A DNA stretch of 64,000 nt. It comes from Sphagnum compactum (lineage: Eukaryota; Bryophyta; Sphagnopsida; Sphagnales). Of this stretch, positions 10,372-22,175 are shown in pieces (position 1 is the stretch's first letter; each line of letters opens with the position of its first letter). The translations under genes and the position numbers were made by a program. The stretch covers positions 992,001 to 1,056,000 of the forward strand of contig OZ234503.1 of NCBI GenBank assembly GCA_965153455.1, given 5' to 3'. The notes beneath the pieces were generated by a model. That model was not told the origin of the DNA. It searched no databases and was given only the letters and a program-made list of their open reading frames with translations.

Positions 10372-12399
10372 TTATTCTTCTCGAGAATGAGATTGTTTGC
10401 AGTGGGCTATGGCGCCTTGCACAGCATTGTGTTGCTCAGAAAGAGTCATGCTGCTGCTGCTGCTGTTGTTGTTGTTGTGGTTGATTGCTGCTGGTGAAGC
10501 TACTGCTACTCCTCCATTGCTACAAGATGGATTCCTTGGATTGAACTTTGCTTTGGATCTGGGAGTCATGACAGTAGAAGCTACGATTCTTGCAATTTTG
10601 GAGGTTGCTGCAGCAAGCTTAGTAGTACTCGACGACTCTGATGACGATCCTTGCAGCAGTTTTAAGGTCGGCAGAGCTGGTTTAGTACTGGAAAACTCTG
10701 ATGATGATGATGATGTTGATGATGATGATCCTTGCAGCTTCAAGGTCGGGAGAGTTGGTTTGGTACTCGACTCTGATGATGATGATCCTTGCAGCTTTGG
10801 GAGAGCTTTTCTCGAAGGAGTGCCAAGAGGAGTATTGGCTGCTGGTGTTGCTACTGGTGTTGCTGCTCCTAATGATGATGCTACAGTTGTTGTTGTGACA
10901 CGAATTCTGTTGTCGATCTTGTTCTGCTGCTGCTGCTGTAGCTGTTGCTGTTGCTGTTGTGGGTCTGTGTGTGGAGACATGAGCATCTTCTTCACGTATT
11001 TTTTCCACCGCTCTCTTGATGATGACTGCAGTTTTGGTGTGGCACAGTCTTCTTCTTCTTCTTCCTCTTGCAGCAGCAGCCGTCTCCTACTCCTCCCCCC
11101 ACCAGGACTCGCAGATGTAGTTGCCGGCATCGTAGACAGTGATTGCATCAAATTCGGCTGCTGCTTCTGTGCTTCGCTTGTATTGCTGCTGCTGCCCTTG
11201 GCCGGTAACAACACAGCACTTGGAGAATTGTGGATATGGCTGTGTAAGCTCGACTCCCGCATCAACAGTCTCAGTGTTCGCTCTTTCTCTGCTGCTGTCC
11301 CGCTTGCACCGGGTGTAGCAGCAGCAGCAGCAGCAGCAAAAAGCTGCGGTGCTTCTTCACCCACGTAAGGAATTGTTGATGGATGGGTCTTCTTCCCTCG
11401 GAGGCGCTCTGAGCTTTTGCAAGCTGCTGAGAGAGGAGCAGCCGCTGTTATCTTCTGCATTGGAGCAGAACAGGTTGTTGTCTCTTCTGTGTGCTCCTCT
11501 GTGTGCTCCCTTGATCTTCCCTTAGAAGACGAAGAGTTCTTCTTCTTCTTCTTCGTGCCGAACAGGGCCTTCCAGGATCTTAGCAATGTAGTAGACAGGG
11601 TACTCGTCCAGCTGATCTCTGCGTTTGAACTCTTGGAATAGGAATTGGGTTCCTCTTCTGTCGAAGCACTGCGATGTACAGGTTCTTCTCGCTTGCAGCC
11701 GTTGGAGGACCTGGAATCCCGTCGTACACTCCAGGCTGTGGAGTCCTGCTCCGGCGAGGAGCTGCTACTGCTGCTGTTGTCTCCAGCTTCCGAGATTTTC
11801 ATGTCGCCTGAAGTCTCCCACGCAATGCTACTGCTCTGCGATCGGAAGCTGGAGCTACGAGAGTCCTGCAACGCAACTGTCTCCAGCGCCGGCGCAGAAT
11901 GCAGGGGGGATTTCATGCACAAGAACTTGGAGTAGTACCTGGGCTGGCAAACTTGCGAGCTGGAGTCGTAGTGACTGGTAGTAGCTGGCGAGAAGATGCA
12001 GTCGTCGTTCTTCTCTGGCAGCTTCTCGTTGAACTCAAACTCGAGCGCATCTAGAGAGCTTCTGCAGCTTCTCACCATCGATTCCCAATACAACGGCAGA
12101 GAGGTGTCCATTTCATGACTTCTTCCCATCAGCACATGGTTGCTAGACTCTGCATGGCGCCGCTGCTGCTGCTGCTGCACCTGGGCAAACTGCCGTCCAC
12201 CACCAACAGCAGCAGCAGCAGCAGCTGCTGCTGAAGGGATTCTAGTACAGCCGCGAGCAGCTGCATCCTGGCGACTACAAACTCCTGGAGCTGCTGAAAC
12301 TCTTACATGTGATCCCTGACTCTGCAGCTGTTGGCTAATTGCAGCTGCAAACCCTTCATGCTGGTCGACAATCCTTGAGTCGCCCCAGCTCCTCGCCAT
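10372..12399 (-). CDS. BKI1/MAKR-like membrane-associated kinase regulator
   Basis: Predicted 675-residue single-exon protein. Its best diagnostic is the C-terminal NAVQGAIAHCKQS (residues about 658-670), which matches the BRI1-interacting motif of BKI1 and MAKR proteins, regulators of receptor kinases at the plasma membrane. Other family-like features are an acidic-aromatic LDALEFEF followed by FSPA near the N-terminus, a WKALFG segment leading into five lysines (possible basic membrane-binding patch), and RWKKYVKKML. The protein is unusually long for the family and full of Q, S and A runs, with an ALPTLKLQGSSSS-type unit repeated about three times near residues 535-605. The start is the first in-frame ATG at 12399; the frame is open a little further upstream but has no earlier ATG before a stop. 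Whether the protein inhibits a brassinosteroid receptor cannot be told from sequence. Related MAKR functions are equally possible. Confidence 0.72.
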   Translation of the reverse strand: MARSWGDSRIVDQHEGFAAAISQQLQSQGSHVRVSAAPGVCSRQDAAARGCTRIPSAAAAAAAAVGGGRQFAQVQQQQQRRHAESSNHVLMGRSHEMDTSLPLYWESMVRSCRSSLDALEFEFNEKLPEKNDDCIFSPATTSHYDSSSQVCQPRYYSKFLCMKSPLHSAPALETVALQDSRSSSFRSQSSSIAWETSGDMKISEAGDNSSSSSSSPEQDSTAWSVRRDSRSSNGCKREEPVHRSASTEEEPNSYSKSSNAEISWTSTLSTTLLRSWKALFGTKKKKKNSSSSKGRSREHTEEHTEETTTCSAPMQKITAAAPLSAACKSSERLRGKKTHPSTIPYVGEEAPQLFAAAAAAATPGASGTAAEKERTLRLLMRESSLHSHIHNSPSAVLLPAKGSSSNTSEAQKQQPNLMQSLSTMPATTSASPGGGRSRRRLLLQEEEEEEDCATPKLQSSSRERWKKYVKKMLMSPHTDPQQQQQQLQQQQQNKIDNRIRVTTTTVASSLGAATPVATPAANTPLGTPSRKALPKLQGSSSSESSTKPTLPTLKLQGSSSSTSSSSSEFSSTKPALPTLKLLQGSSSESSSTTKLAAATSKIARIVASTVMTPRSKAKFNPRNPSCSNGGVAVASPAAINHNNNNSSSSSMTLSEQHNAVQGAIAHCKQSHSREE

Positions 12400-12740
12400 T
12401 CCGGTGAGCCTGATCAGCCACTGCAATGGCAGCGGAGTCGAGATTGCGATGGCAGTGGACGGTTCAACTCAATTAGCTCACACTTAGCGAAGCCGCAGTC
12501 TGCTTGCAAGCATTTCCCAGAAACAAACACAGCCAGCAACACTACTAGAGCTAGAATTCTCAAACTATCTGCAACAAGTTCCAAAACACTTGGAATTGCA
12601 AGTTCGGAAGCTCAATGGCGAGCAGCTAGCTAGCTGCGAAACTAGACTGATACCTCTAGAACCGCTGACACGGACCGAAGAAAGCTTCTCAAGAATGTGA
12701 AGAGGGAAAGACCCCACCCATAAAAAACTGAAACTGTGGT
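12400..12740 (-). promoter_or_regulatory. Upstream region of the BKI1/MAKR-like gene
   Basis: This stretch follows the minus-strand start codon at 12399 in the upstream direction and contains no supported coding exon. Base composition is richer in G and C than the intergenic DNA beyond 13500, as expected for a leader and proximal promoter. No clear TATA box was assigned. Confidence 0.35.
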
Positions 12741-13490
12741 GCTCAGTATGCGACTCTGCACAAAATATTTCTCACATCCAAGTTTAGTTATTACCTTTGT
12801 GGCAACCTCACCAATAAAACTGAAACTGGGACTGCAAATACGTGGGAGACAACTAGTACGTAGCAAACCACTTGGAGCAATCATTACCATTCGCATATCA
12901 GAAACAGGTGACAGCAGTCAGATCATATTTATTGCAGTCTTTTCCTTCTTCTGGCAGGTGCACAGTTTTGCTACGGCTTTCACCAGCCTCAGCATACTGT
13001 GCAAATTTGCTGGGCCAAAACCATTTTGCTGAACCAAACCAGTGTATTTTGACTTTTCTTCATATGATTGTATTGTACAGGGAGGGTCACATGAGCATGA
13101 CTGGGTTTGCTCTAAGGGCATCCCCACAGTTGCTCATATGACCCTGCAAAAGTATTTCTCACATCCAAGTTTAGTTATTTACTTTTTTTGCAAGTCAACC
13201 CATAAAACTGAAAGGGGGGACTGCAAATATGAGGGAACAACTAATAGCAAGCCACCTGGACAAATCATTATGATCGACCAATCAAAAATAGGGAGCAGCA
13301 GTCACATCATATTTACCACAGGTTCACAGCTTTGCTGCACTTTTCACCAGCCTCTGCAAACTGAGCAAATATGCAGGAGGAGAACCAATTTCCTGAGCCA
13401 AACCGGCATATACTGACTTTTCTTCATCCCATTATTCTGTGCATGGTCACATACTGAGCACCGGTGGGGATGCTTTTAAGGAAGCTAGTG
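12740..13490 (+). repeat. Degenerate tandem duplication, period about 390 bp
   Basis: Copy 1 (about 12740-13130) and copy 2 (about 13132-13490) share long stretches in the same order. These are GCTCA(G)TATG..CTCTGCA, TATTTCTCACATCC followed by AAGTTTAGTTATT, AAAACTGAAA, GGGACTGCAAATA, GCAGCAGTCA(G/C)ATCATATTTA, the (A)CAGTTTTGC/ CAGCTTTGC segment, and TGACTTTTCTTCAT. Substitutions and small indels are frequent, so the duplication is old. It sits upstream of the BKI1/MAKR-like gene. Confidence 0.8.
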
Positions 13491-16400
13491 TTTGTATGTT
13501 TTTTTGTTTGTCACCCTGAGATCTCGTAAACCATGGTGCACCTCATGGGTGTCCCAGATGCATCATCATCAGGAGCAACAACACAAATATGATAGGTGCC
13601 AAATGTAGAACCCCACAAAATATCTATGTATGGTAAGTGTCTAGTTATGAGCATTTGGGGCATTTAATGTGCTTGATGCATTAGCAGAAACCATTGGTGA
13701 CAATTTGCAACCAATTAGACAATTTGTGGATAATTGGGTTGTGGGAGAAACATGAAGAACATGAAGTTGCTGGGATTGAGTTGAGATGGGGTGAAGTACA
13801 TACGGTGAGTGTGTGATTCTTTAGCTTTAGGTAAACCTTACACTTTGTGTTGCTTATTTCTTTTTTGTCAATTCATACAAGGAAGTACAAATTGATTTTT
13901 GGTATAAGTGGAACTTGGTATGTGTCTACATTGAAAGCCTTCTTATGAGGAACATTTCCAATTTGCAATATTATTCTTTTGTAGATTTGAAAACTTCCAC
14001 CTTTTCAGGGGCACTACATCCATCCACCATGAGTTTAATTCTGGTGCCATAGTATAGCTTTCCTTTCCTTAAATTTTTTAATGGGGAATAGGTTGTCATC
14101 ATTAAAATAAAGGGTTTCAAGAGTCTTGACAATATCAATAACAAGTGGATGTTTAGGATTTCACCGACCAAGTGAGTCATGCCCAAATGTCCAAATATAA
14201 AGACCTTTTACATAATGCATTACTCTTCAAACGAAGTATTTTCATTAGGTATATCATTTTGGGACCTTTTTGGATTTGGTGGATCACATTTACAATGTTA
14301 TTATCTTCATGGTCTTGTGGATTAAACCACAACACTAAATTTCGCATCTTGCATTTTACTGGGATGTACATGTCGAACAAGACAAGTTTCCTAACACTAG
14401 GACAATATTCAGTTATGGCACTTGATTTATGAAAGATTATTGTACATGGCCAGTAAAATAATTTACCACAGAGCTTTAGGTTGTATGCTTAGTTAAGTCT
14501 TAGTTAGTTTGATAGTAAATTTGGTTATGAAAGAAAATATATTTTAGTTTGGAGATAATTTGGATCTGGTTCAATGTGAATGGGGTTGATTCGAAACACA
14601 AAGCGTAGAGGTATACACACCACATGGGTCTCATTTTCGAATGTGAAATATTTTACACCCATTCAAATTGAACCAATTTTCAAATTATTATAATTTTTTA
14701 TTACAACTTAATTGACCATGTAAAATAAAAGTCATGACTATTTTCATGTGCTACCATGTTGACACTTACACCTATTTTTATATAACATCATAAACCATAT
14801 AACTGCAAATCCTCATACATGGTGCAACACATGGAACCACCCCCTTTTGGTGTTAAAGTCCTTATAAGCCATTTAGTAATGTCAACACAACATGGGAAAT
14901 TCTTTCTCAAGATCCATCAAAAGTGAACATCAGTTTTAAGGTGATAAAACTAGTAAGCTAGATGCAAATGTGAACTTCATTATTAGTCACTTAACTAAAG
15001 TTTTTCAAATTCTTTAGCCAAATGTGATTCATAATGAAAAAAATTGAAAAGAATTCTTACTACCTAACTATTTTAGGTATATATACTTATATTTATTTAG
15101 TGCATTCAAGGAAAACCTAATCTTTAATTGGTACCTTATCTAGCGATGGTGAAAGACATCCCATATGCGAACCTTTAGACACTAGTTATAAACAATAGAT
15201 GTGCTAGTGTATTGCCCACACAACATGCAATGCAATTTTGCACACACAATTGCCAAAGATGGATAAATTTCACCATCAATATGTGGAAGGTGATATGATG
15301 TGCAATTATGCATGTTCCAGAGTTGACTAACTCATCCTTCTAACAATAGCATTTAAAAAGAAAAAACCTTTCACACCTTAAAATGATTTGTCTTATAATC
15401 ATATCCAATGCAATTAGTGTTGTTTGCTACAAGTACACATAATTTTTCAATTCAAACTTATAGACTTGAAGTTAATAACCACCCTCACAAAATAGTGGTG
15501 TAACAAAGTGTATCCTAGTGTTGAACAATGGCCAAATTTTACATATCCATTGGCATCACTCATCGAAATAAAGGTGTTCATTTTTCATAAGCTCGAAGCA
15601 ATACATTTGCATAATCCAAGTTCATATTGTCATTGCATTTCAACAAATTGATGTTGGAAGTTCAAGGTCATACTAAAATGATAAAACATATGATGAAAAA
15701 GATGCAAGGGAAGATTGTTGACTAAACTTATTTCCCATAGCTAACTAAGGCAATGCAAGACCCAATTTTCAATATGGCCTTTCAAAAGACCATATTTACA
15801 CAACCCTCCCTTCACCATTTTAACCATTTGATTCCACACAACCTTCAACCATTCTCCATTACATAATATCAAGTACAATATTTTTTCATCTTTTTTTTTC
15901 TCCTCACACACACAAGCATGCTTTTAATGTTAATGATCTAATCTTCTCATGATCTAATGATCTAATGAAATCTTCACTCCCTCCAATAAATAAATAAAGA
16001 CCCTAAGAAAGATGTTCATCACACAAAGGTTGAATCTTTATCCTCCTAAATCTCCTCATCCTAATCCCTTCCACACATTTTAGTTAAGGAAAATCCATCC
16101 ATCCCTTATCCACTTGTACTAATTAATCTAGATGGCTTCACTCCCTAGTAAATAAAAGATGATAAATAGAATACTCACCATTAGTAATTAAATAGTTATT
16201 ATGTTACCCTTCTAAGTAAACTATATTAGGATATTATTTTTATTAATTAATGTTACTTCTATTAAAATTCTTCTTGAAATTAACTTTTGATTATTTTGTC
16301 CCATGAAGGTAGTTCATTGTACTACGGTACTATTATTAGAAAACACCTTCACTCTAAAATTTTCATCTAATGGTTTTACCATTTAATGGTAACTATCATA

Positions 16401-17990
16401 CAACAACGGTACTACCATCTTTTAACACCCATAATGTTAAGACAATTTTCTACCTTGAATAGAAACGTGCTAAACACTATCAAAAAATGCATATGCCACT
16501 TTTTTGCAATTGCAATATATCATAATGAGGGCAACTCTATGCATTGCACCATGTAGGAAGGTTTGATGTTATGTGGTTTATGATGGTGTATGACAATAGG
16601 TGTAGGCATTGACATGGGATTATGTGCAACAAGAATGTTGATGATCTGGGATTGAAGGGAATTTATTCCCAATACAAGCTTGTGGTCAATGCAATGGTCA
16701 CCTTCGTAGAACACTTGGTAATTTTTAAAACACATTTGTTGCCCTTAACTTCAATGTACCATTGATGTTCTACTACGTAATACCTAGGCGACTTCAACAT
16801 TAATGTGTTGAATAATTACTATAGTTTTAAGTTTTTGATTTGGCATTTGAGTTTCACTTAGATTGACCATAGTTTATGTTACTTTGTTGGACAAGATGTG
16901 AATTCAAGTTTGGCTGCCTTATTACAATTTGATTGAATTTTCAAAATTTTCAACATAAAATACTACTTTTTTCTGAAAATTTGGAAGATTAAAAAATAAT
17001 ATGATTTGTGTAGAAGCCACCAAAATAATATGGTATGCACTATATTGTCCTTTGATAGATGCTCTTTTGGAGCAACAAGCTTCTTTCTTCATTGTAACAA
17101 TGAAAAGCATTAGCAAGGTTGTAACGAAGCCACCTTTTGATTACAAACTTATAAGCCACTTGTGGGCACATGGCAAACTTCTAGTGCTAGAAGGATCGAA
17201 GATTATTGGACATTGCAATTGTGATGCACTTAAGGCAAACCAAAGTTAGTCATATATTTAAATTTGGTAGCAAGAATCTACATGGAACATTAATGAGCTT
17301 TAGATCTCTTCAACATGCCTTTTGTCCTAGAGTGGAATGTTTGATTAACTTGAGATGTGTTGGCTTGAGTTGCTCGATGCTTCTATGTACTATGACATCC
17401 CTTTTACTATAGAGCAAAGGTTAACCTATTTGTCTAAATCTTTTGTTAGATACAAGGTCCACCATAACTTCACATTGGTGATAAACTTTTAAAAAAGAAT
17501 TCAGGTAACCTAATTAGGATTTGTTGTAAGCAAATATTATTGACTTCATAAACTAATAGTATGTTGTCCCAGTTTGCCAGTAAATTTGAAATGGAACTGG
17601 AATCAAAAAAATTAACTTCACATATGGGCAACTTAGGCCACCTGAAACTTAAGTCAGAAGAACTATGGCAGTTGAACTTGACCTCATGAAAATTATTAGA
17701 TCACAATTAATAGTTCGTTACTATGAAGGTAAAGTTAGTTAAGCTATAGTTGAGTCATACTGGGTAGTGCAATGGTGGGTGTTGGGTCATGTAGTCGGTC
17801 TTATTGGGACTTTTAAAATTCCAGAACATATCCATGTTATTTGTAAAGTCCCTTACAACTCGAACCCAAACCCTTGTTTTTTTTTTTTTTGGCAATACAT
17901 GGGTCAACATGTGATACATGACACAAAAAAAAATTACAAAGAAATTTCAATGAAGCAGAGAAAATATATTTTAAATTTTATTATCACAAA
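13491..17990. other. Gene-poor AT-rich region
   Basis: Only short unrelated open frames are present, none with a recognisable domain or supported splice structure. Base composition is strongly AT-rich. I see no tRNA, rRNA or clear transposon coding domain in it. Confidence 0.6.
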
Positions 17991-18015
17991 ATGTTGTTAT
18001 AGTTTACTAGTTCCC

Positions 18016-18222
18016 ATTCAGTGAATACCAATGAATTCATTGTCTCCGTTCAATCAAATTGAATGAATTCACTCAAAATCTAGTGAAATCACATAATGAA
18101 TAGAGGACACATTCTGTTCAGTGGACCAATGAACTCATTGTTTCTATTCAATCAAATTGAATGAATTCACTCAAAATCGAGTGAAATCACATTATAATGA
18201 ATAGAGGACACATTTTGTTGTA
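18016..18222 (+). repeat. Tandem duplication, about 102 bp, two copies
   Basis: Copies begin near 18016 and 18117. Both contain CAATCAAATTGAATGAATTC, then ACTCAAAATC(T/G)AGTGAAATCACA and AATGAATAGAGGACACATT. An inverted relative of the central part (GTGATTTCATTGGATTTTAA then GTGAATTCA) occurs at about 22279-22307, which suggests the unit is also dispersed. Confidence 0.85.
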
Positions 18223-18243
18223 GTTGAAGGAAAAGTCTATATA

Positions 18244-18332
18244 GCAATGTGACACCCGTCTTTACCCTAAGGGTAAAACCCCAAGGGCGAGGGGCATTCG
18301 AAAACTAAGGGGCTTAGGATAAGGTGATAGTG
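18244..18332 (+). repeat. Dispersed repeat family 2, part A
   Basis: CCCTAAGGGTAAAACCCCAA followed by GGGGCATTCGAAAACTAAGG and GGCTTAGGATAAGGTGATAG matches, in the same order, 29806-29886 (TAAATCCCTAAGGGGGA, then CCCAAAATAAGGGGCCTAGG and ATGAGATGGTAG). A weaker copy is at 22176-22245. The element class was not determined. Confidence 0.5.
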
Positions 18333-18988
18333 TTTGAATGTTCTTAGATTGGCTTAGAATCAGAATTAAGTACTTTACAAATTTGCTGGTAGTATTATTG
18401 GTCATAACTTGTGCTGACTTCAATGGCCAATGATGCTTTTTGAGGGGGGTGGATTATTCCATACTATAATGAGTAGGATATATTACATAAGGTTATGAGT
18501 TTATCATCCAATTGATCGAAGGGTTACATGTTTATTCATTCAACTACAAGCTGGTTACTAGATGAAAATCATCCATGAACAAGATGGTTATGGGTAGCTC
18601 TTGAACCTCTTACACTCGTAAGTTATGTTATGTCTGGTAACGAGCTCGAGTTATGAGCTGGTGAGTGTGAGTAATAATAGTCTTGGCACTCACACGAGCC
18701 TCCTCGCCTCGACTCTTTGATGGTAAGCTGTGTGCTCTTGCAGGTTACCTAGTCCTTAAAAAAGTCCATGTTATGGTGACCCTTTACTAAATAAATTGTT
18801 GGCCTCTCTGATGCCAACTGATCCTCTTCAAAACATCCTGAGGCCACACATGTTATCAGTTTACAGTTTAGTTTACACACACATGCCATCAATTTCTTCA
18901 AAACATCCTCAGCCTACTACTACACACATGTGGGACTCTTATTGAGTTTTTTAAGGGTCTGGATCTGGAGACATGCTGCAACCCTTAA

Positions 18989-19314
18989 GAGCATCTCCAC
19001 CCCCCGCGCAAAACTGTGAACAACTCCTTTATTTTAGAATAGAATACAGTTTAATGATCACTTGTCCTCACCCACAAACAAACGTGTCGTAAAAGTCCCT
19101 TTAAACACTCAAAGACCATTTATGTCTTTTTACATCTGGACGAGTAATAGTCACTGTTCAAATCTATAGTACACAAAAGCTTTTGAAAGGGGGTTAAAAT
19201 GAGCACTGCAATGCAAAACGAACCATCAATACCAGAAAGGAGCAGGATTTGCATTATTCTGCTGCCAAGATTTAACGAAGTGGAGTGTTTTGTCAATCTG
19301 GGGTGGAGATGCTC
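18989..19314. mobile_element. MITE-like element, 326 bp, with terminal inverted repeats
   Basis: The left end reads GAGCATCTCCACCCC and the right end GGGGTGGAGATGCTC, a perfect 15-base inverted repeat. The interior has no transposase frame. Flanking trinucleotides are TAA on the left and GAA on the right, so a three-base target duplication is possible but not exact. GAGCATCTCCA-type ends are common in non-autonomous plant DNA elements. Superfamily is not assigned. Confidence 0.75.
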
Positions 19315-19328
19315 GAATGATCAGGGCA

Positions 19329-19402
19329 GTGGTGCTTCATGGAGTGTGTTTCGAAGCTTTAGGAGCTTTCCTCAGCTTCGAAACAACTCCATGAAGCACC
19401 AC
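19329..19402. repeat. Near-perfect long hairpin, 30-bp arms
   Basis: Arm 1 at 19329-19358 (GTGGTGCTTCATGGAGT then GTGTTTCGAAGCT) pairs with arm 2 at 19374-19402 with only a single-base bulge. The spacer is about 15 bases. It starts 15 bases after the right end of the MITE-like element. It could be another very short foldback element or the stem of a small-RNA precursor. No flanking target duplication was recognised. Confidence 0.8.
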
Positions 19403-19867
19403 CAGAAGTTTTTAAAAAGTGTATCTGGAGGGCATGTTATCTATCGAGCAAAATCCGTAGTCCACAAATGATGCAGTGGGCATAAGAAGGGAAGGGAAGC
19501 GGGGTTCTTTCACCCTTTCATTAAGGCACACTTTAGATGGGGTTCAGGGTCCAAATTCCTAAGAACCAATTTGGACTCATTTGAAGCAAATTGAATCCTT
19601 GGGTTGGTCCTTGCCTTGGACCATAGCTTGCATCTTGGTTCTCCAAATCATGAGCTCCACTTTGAGCTCTTTTTTTTTTGGGTCTGAACCATTTGATTTT
19701 CCCTCTAAAATGGTGCCATCAGATTTATTTAGCCTTGATTTGCCACTTTTTGGTCTTGGACCCTCGTCTAACTAACGGTCATGGGTCCCATCTATGGCTC
19801 TCAGCTCAATAGGATTGCTCTATTTCATTGGACCCTGGACCTTAGACCCTCATCTAAAGTGACCCTA

Positions 19868-20050
19868 AGAGCACGACGGATCTTACACCTACTTATAGGT
19901 GCAAGGTGGGAGGCATCTTATATGCCTGCTTAAAAGGGCTTAGTTAGTGTAAGATCCCTCCCACTTTTAATATATCTCTCCTCTTTTCTTGAAAGGATAT
20001 CTATGAAGTTAAGGTGCCCTCCAAATTACACTAGAAATTCTTTCAGTAGT
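19868..20050 (+). repeat. Dispersed repeat family 2, part B
   Basis: It contains ATCTTACACCTACTTATAGG early on and, near 20010-20050, AAGGTGCCCTCCAAATTACA followed by CTAGAAATTCTTTC and GTGTGCTTTA. The same 3' segment occurs at about 22571-22625 and 30118-30165. In all three places it lies downstream of a part A copy on the same strand. Confidence 0.5.
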
Positions 20051-21109
20051 GTGCTTTATGATTTCCTAAACTCCCAGTTTCTGTTTTATTTCAGTGTACT
20101 TAAAAATTTGCAAAATTAGGTCTAGTTGGAAACCTCACTCCGTTGCTATTGTATTGGCAACTTGTGTTTTGAGTAAGTTCATGTTGGGTAATGCCCAAGG
20201 AGCGGCGGGCCTACATATAAAGCACCAGCCGAAAAATATTTTCAAAAATAAATCCATGATACCTGGTGGGTATCTGGTGGGTATCATGGGTGGGTTTTGG
20301 AGCCACCAGTTATTAAAATTTTAAATTCAGGCTTTTAATTATGTCAATTTATTTAAGAATTAACTTGTTGCTTAAATTGGTACTCATTTGTATGGGAATT
20401 ATGATGAGATAAAAAATTGATGTTTGGCATGAATGTTTTTAATATGTGGTACTAGAACATGATGACCCATTTGGGTTCAACTTCCACTACTAAATGCCAA
20501 AGGTTAGTATACAATGAAATATGAAACAATGATGCAAGTAAGTATAAATGAAAAATCTTCATAGTATTTGTTGCAAAAGGAAATTTACAATTATGAAAGA
20601 TCTTGAATAAATGATGAAAGATTTTTTTGTTCGTAACCACACACATAATCATGAAGGCAAAACATAAAAACCACATTGAGTAAAACATGAAATGAGAATC
20701 ATTGGTTTTGTATAGAAGATTATCAAAAGCAATCATAATCGAGCTTCGGAAGTATGAGTCTCCTTAAATTCATGTGAGCAATATTGTAGGTTGTACATAA
20801 TGAAAACATTTTGATTTAGAAATAATTTTCAAATTTGATGACACTTTTTAAAAGAAAATCATTACCAAAAGCAAGTATATTTTTGCAATCTATAAAAGGT
20901 TTTTTTTTTTCTCTCACCTCTTAGGAACTAAAAATTTGAAAAATCATTTAATTTTTGAATTTTGAAATTCACTTTAATTGGTGAAATTTCGCCAATTAAA
21001 AAAAAAAAGAAAGGCTGATTGAGATAGACAAGAGAACATGGTATGGCATGGTTTCCTTCATGCATCCATGGACATTTATTTTGGTCTGCAATCAGCATAA
21101 TAACAAAGT

Positions 21110-21520
21110 ATGGTTTAGGGTTTAGGGTTATCCTATAGCAATAATAATAGGCCTTGTCTCATGACACATGAGGATGAGGTAGTAAACTTTGTGGGTTTCA
21201 TCCATTTGAATGTAGAAATATATGTGAAATTTAATAGATTGATAATAATAGTGTAATATGTGTCAAAAGACCACCATATGGTTTTACCCTCAACCCTAAA
21301 CCTACAACCCTAAAACCTAAGCCCTGAATTATGTAGATAGATAGGTGGTTTGGGTAGGCTAACTAGAACTTTACAAGGCTTATCATATCTGACATGTGAA
21401 GCCTTTGCAATGAGCTCTGACCCAACTGACAATCCTGACTGCCTGAGTACCTACATGATCCAACAACCTAAAACCCTAAAACCCTTCAACCCTTAAACCC
21501 TAAAACCCTTCAATCCTTTA
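21110..21520. repeat. Interstitial telomere-like repeats
   Basis: Arabidopsis-type motif CCCTAAA or its complement appears in short imperfect runs: TTTAGGGTTTAGGG at about 21115, AACCCTAAACCTACAACCC near 21293, and a longer run of ACCCTAAAACCCTTCAACCC type at about 21468-21515. Both orientations are present. The runs are too short and degenerate to be a chromosome end. Confidence 0.7.
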
Positions 21521-22175
21521 ATGTGTTCTATAGTAAGCTGTCCAAACTATGGTACTATGGTGGTGAGCCCAAGTCAACAACCCAAAAGACAAATCACCCT
21601 TTTGGGTGAGCTAATCTTAGCCTAGTGTGAAAGATCTGGCCAAAAGATTGATCTCCTCCAAGATTGTCCTATTCTGTCTCTGTTCCCCTGTCATCACCAA
21701 AACTTGCATTGCATTGCATGCAGTGAAAGCCTAGTAGTAGTAAGTAACTCACTAGATAGAAATGATTGAACACCATCACCACATCTTTTTTTAATGCAGA
21801 TCAATGAGCTTCAAGCTCTGGCTGGATGTGTGCTGCAGAAAGGCCTTTAATTTCCCCCCACAGTTGTACACAGTTGTTGTTCTATGTCAGTTTTTTCACC
21901 TGCAGGACACTCAAGCTTTTAATTCTCCTTGTGGCTAAGCCCAAGTCAGAGAGAGTCATTTGACCCATCATATTTTCAGGCCTTTCTTCCCTTCCCTTCC
22001 TTTCACACACTCCATCCAGTAACCCTAAACCCTAAGTCCAAAAACAAACCTCACAATATTCAACCACTTGGTGCAAATGTGTGGAGGATGTTTTGAAGAA
22101 AGGAATTCCTTTTAGTAACCCTTTTGCTCCTTGAAATTCATACACCAGAAAAATTACATACACCATTGTTTTGTT

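Noticed and set aside
10397-11368. 323-codon open frame on the plus strand
   Set aside because: It is the antisense shadow of the low-complexity BKI1/MAKR-like gene; long leucine, aspartate and cysteine runs mirror the CAG/CTG and ATG repeats of that gene.
12400-12426. Upstream extension of the BKI1/MAKR-like frame to a TTG codon
   Set aside because: There is no ATG in this extension and plant genes rarely start at TTG; the ATG at 12399 was chosen.
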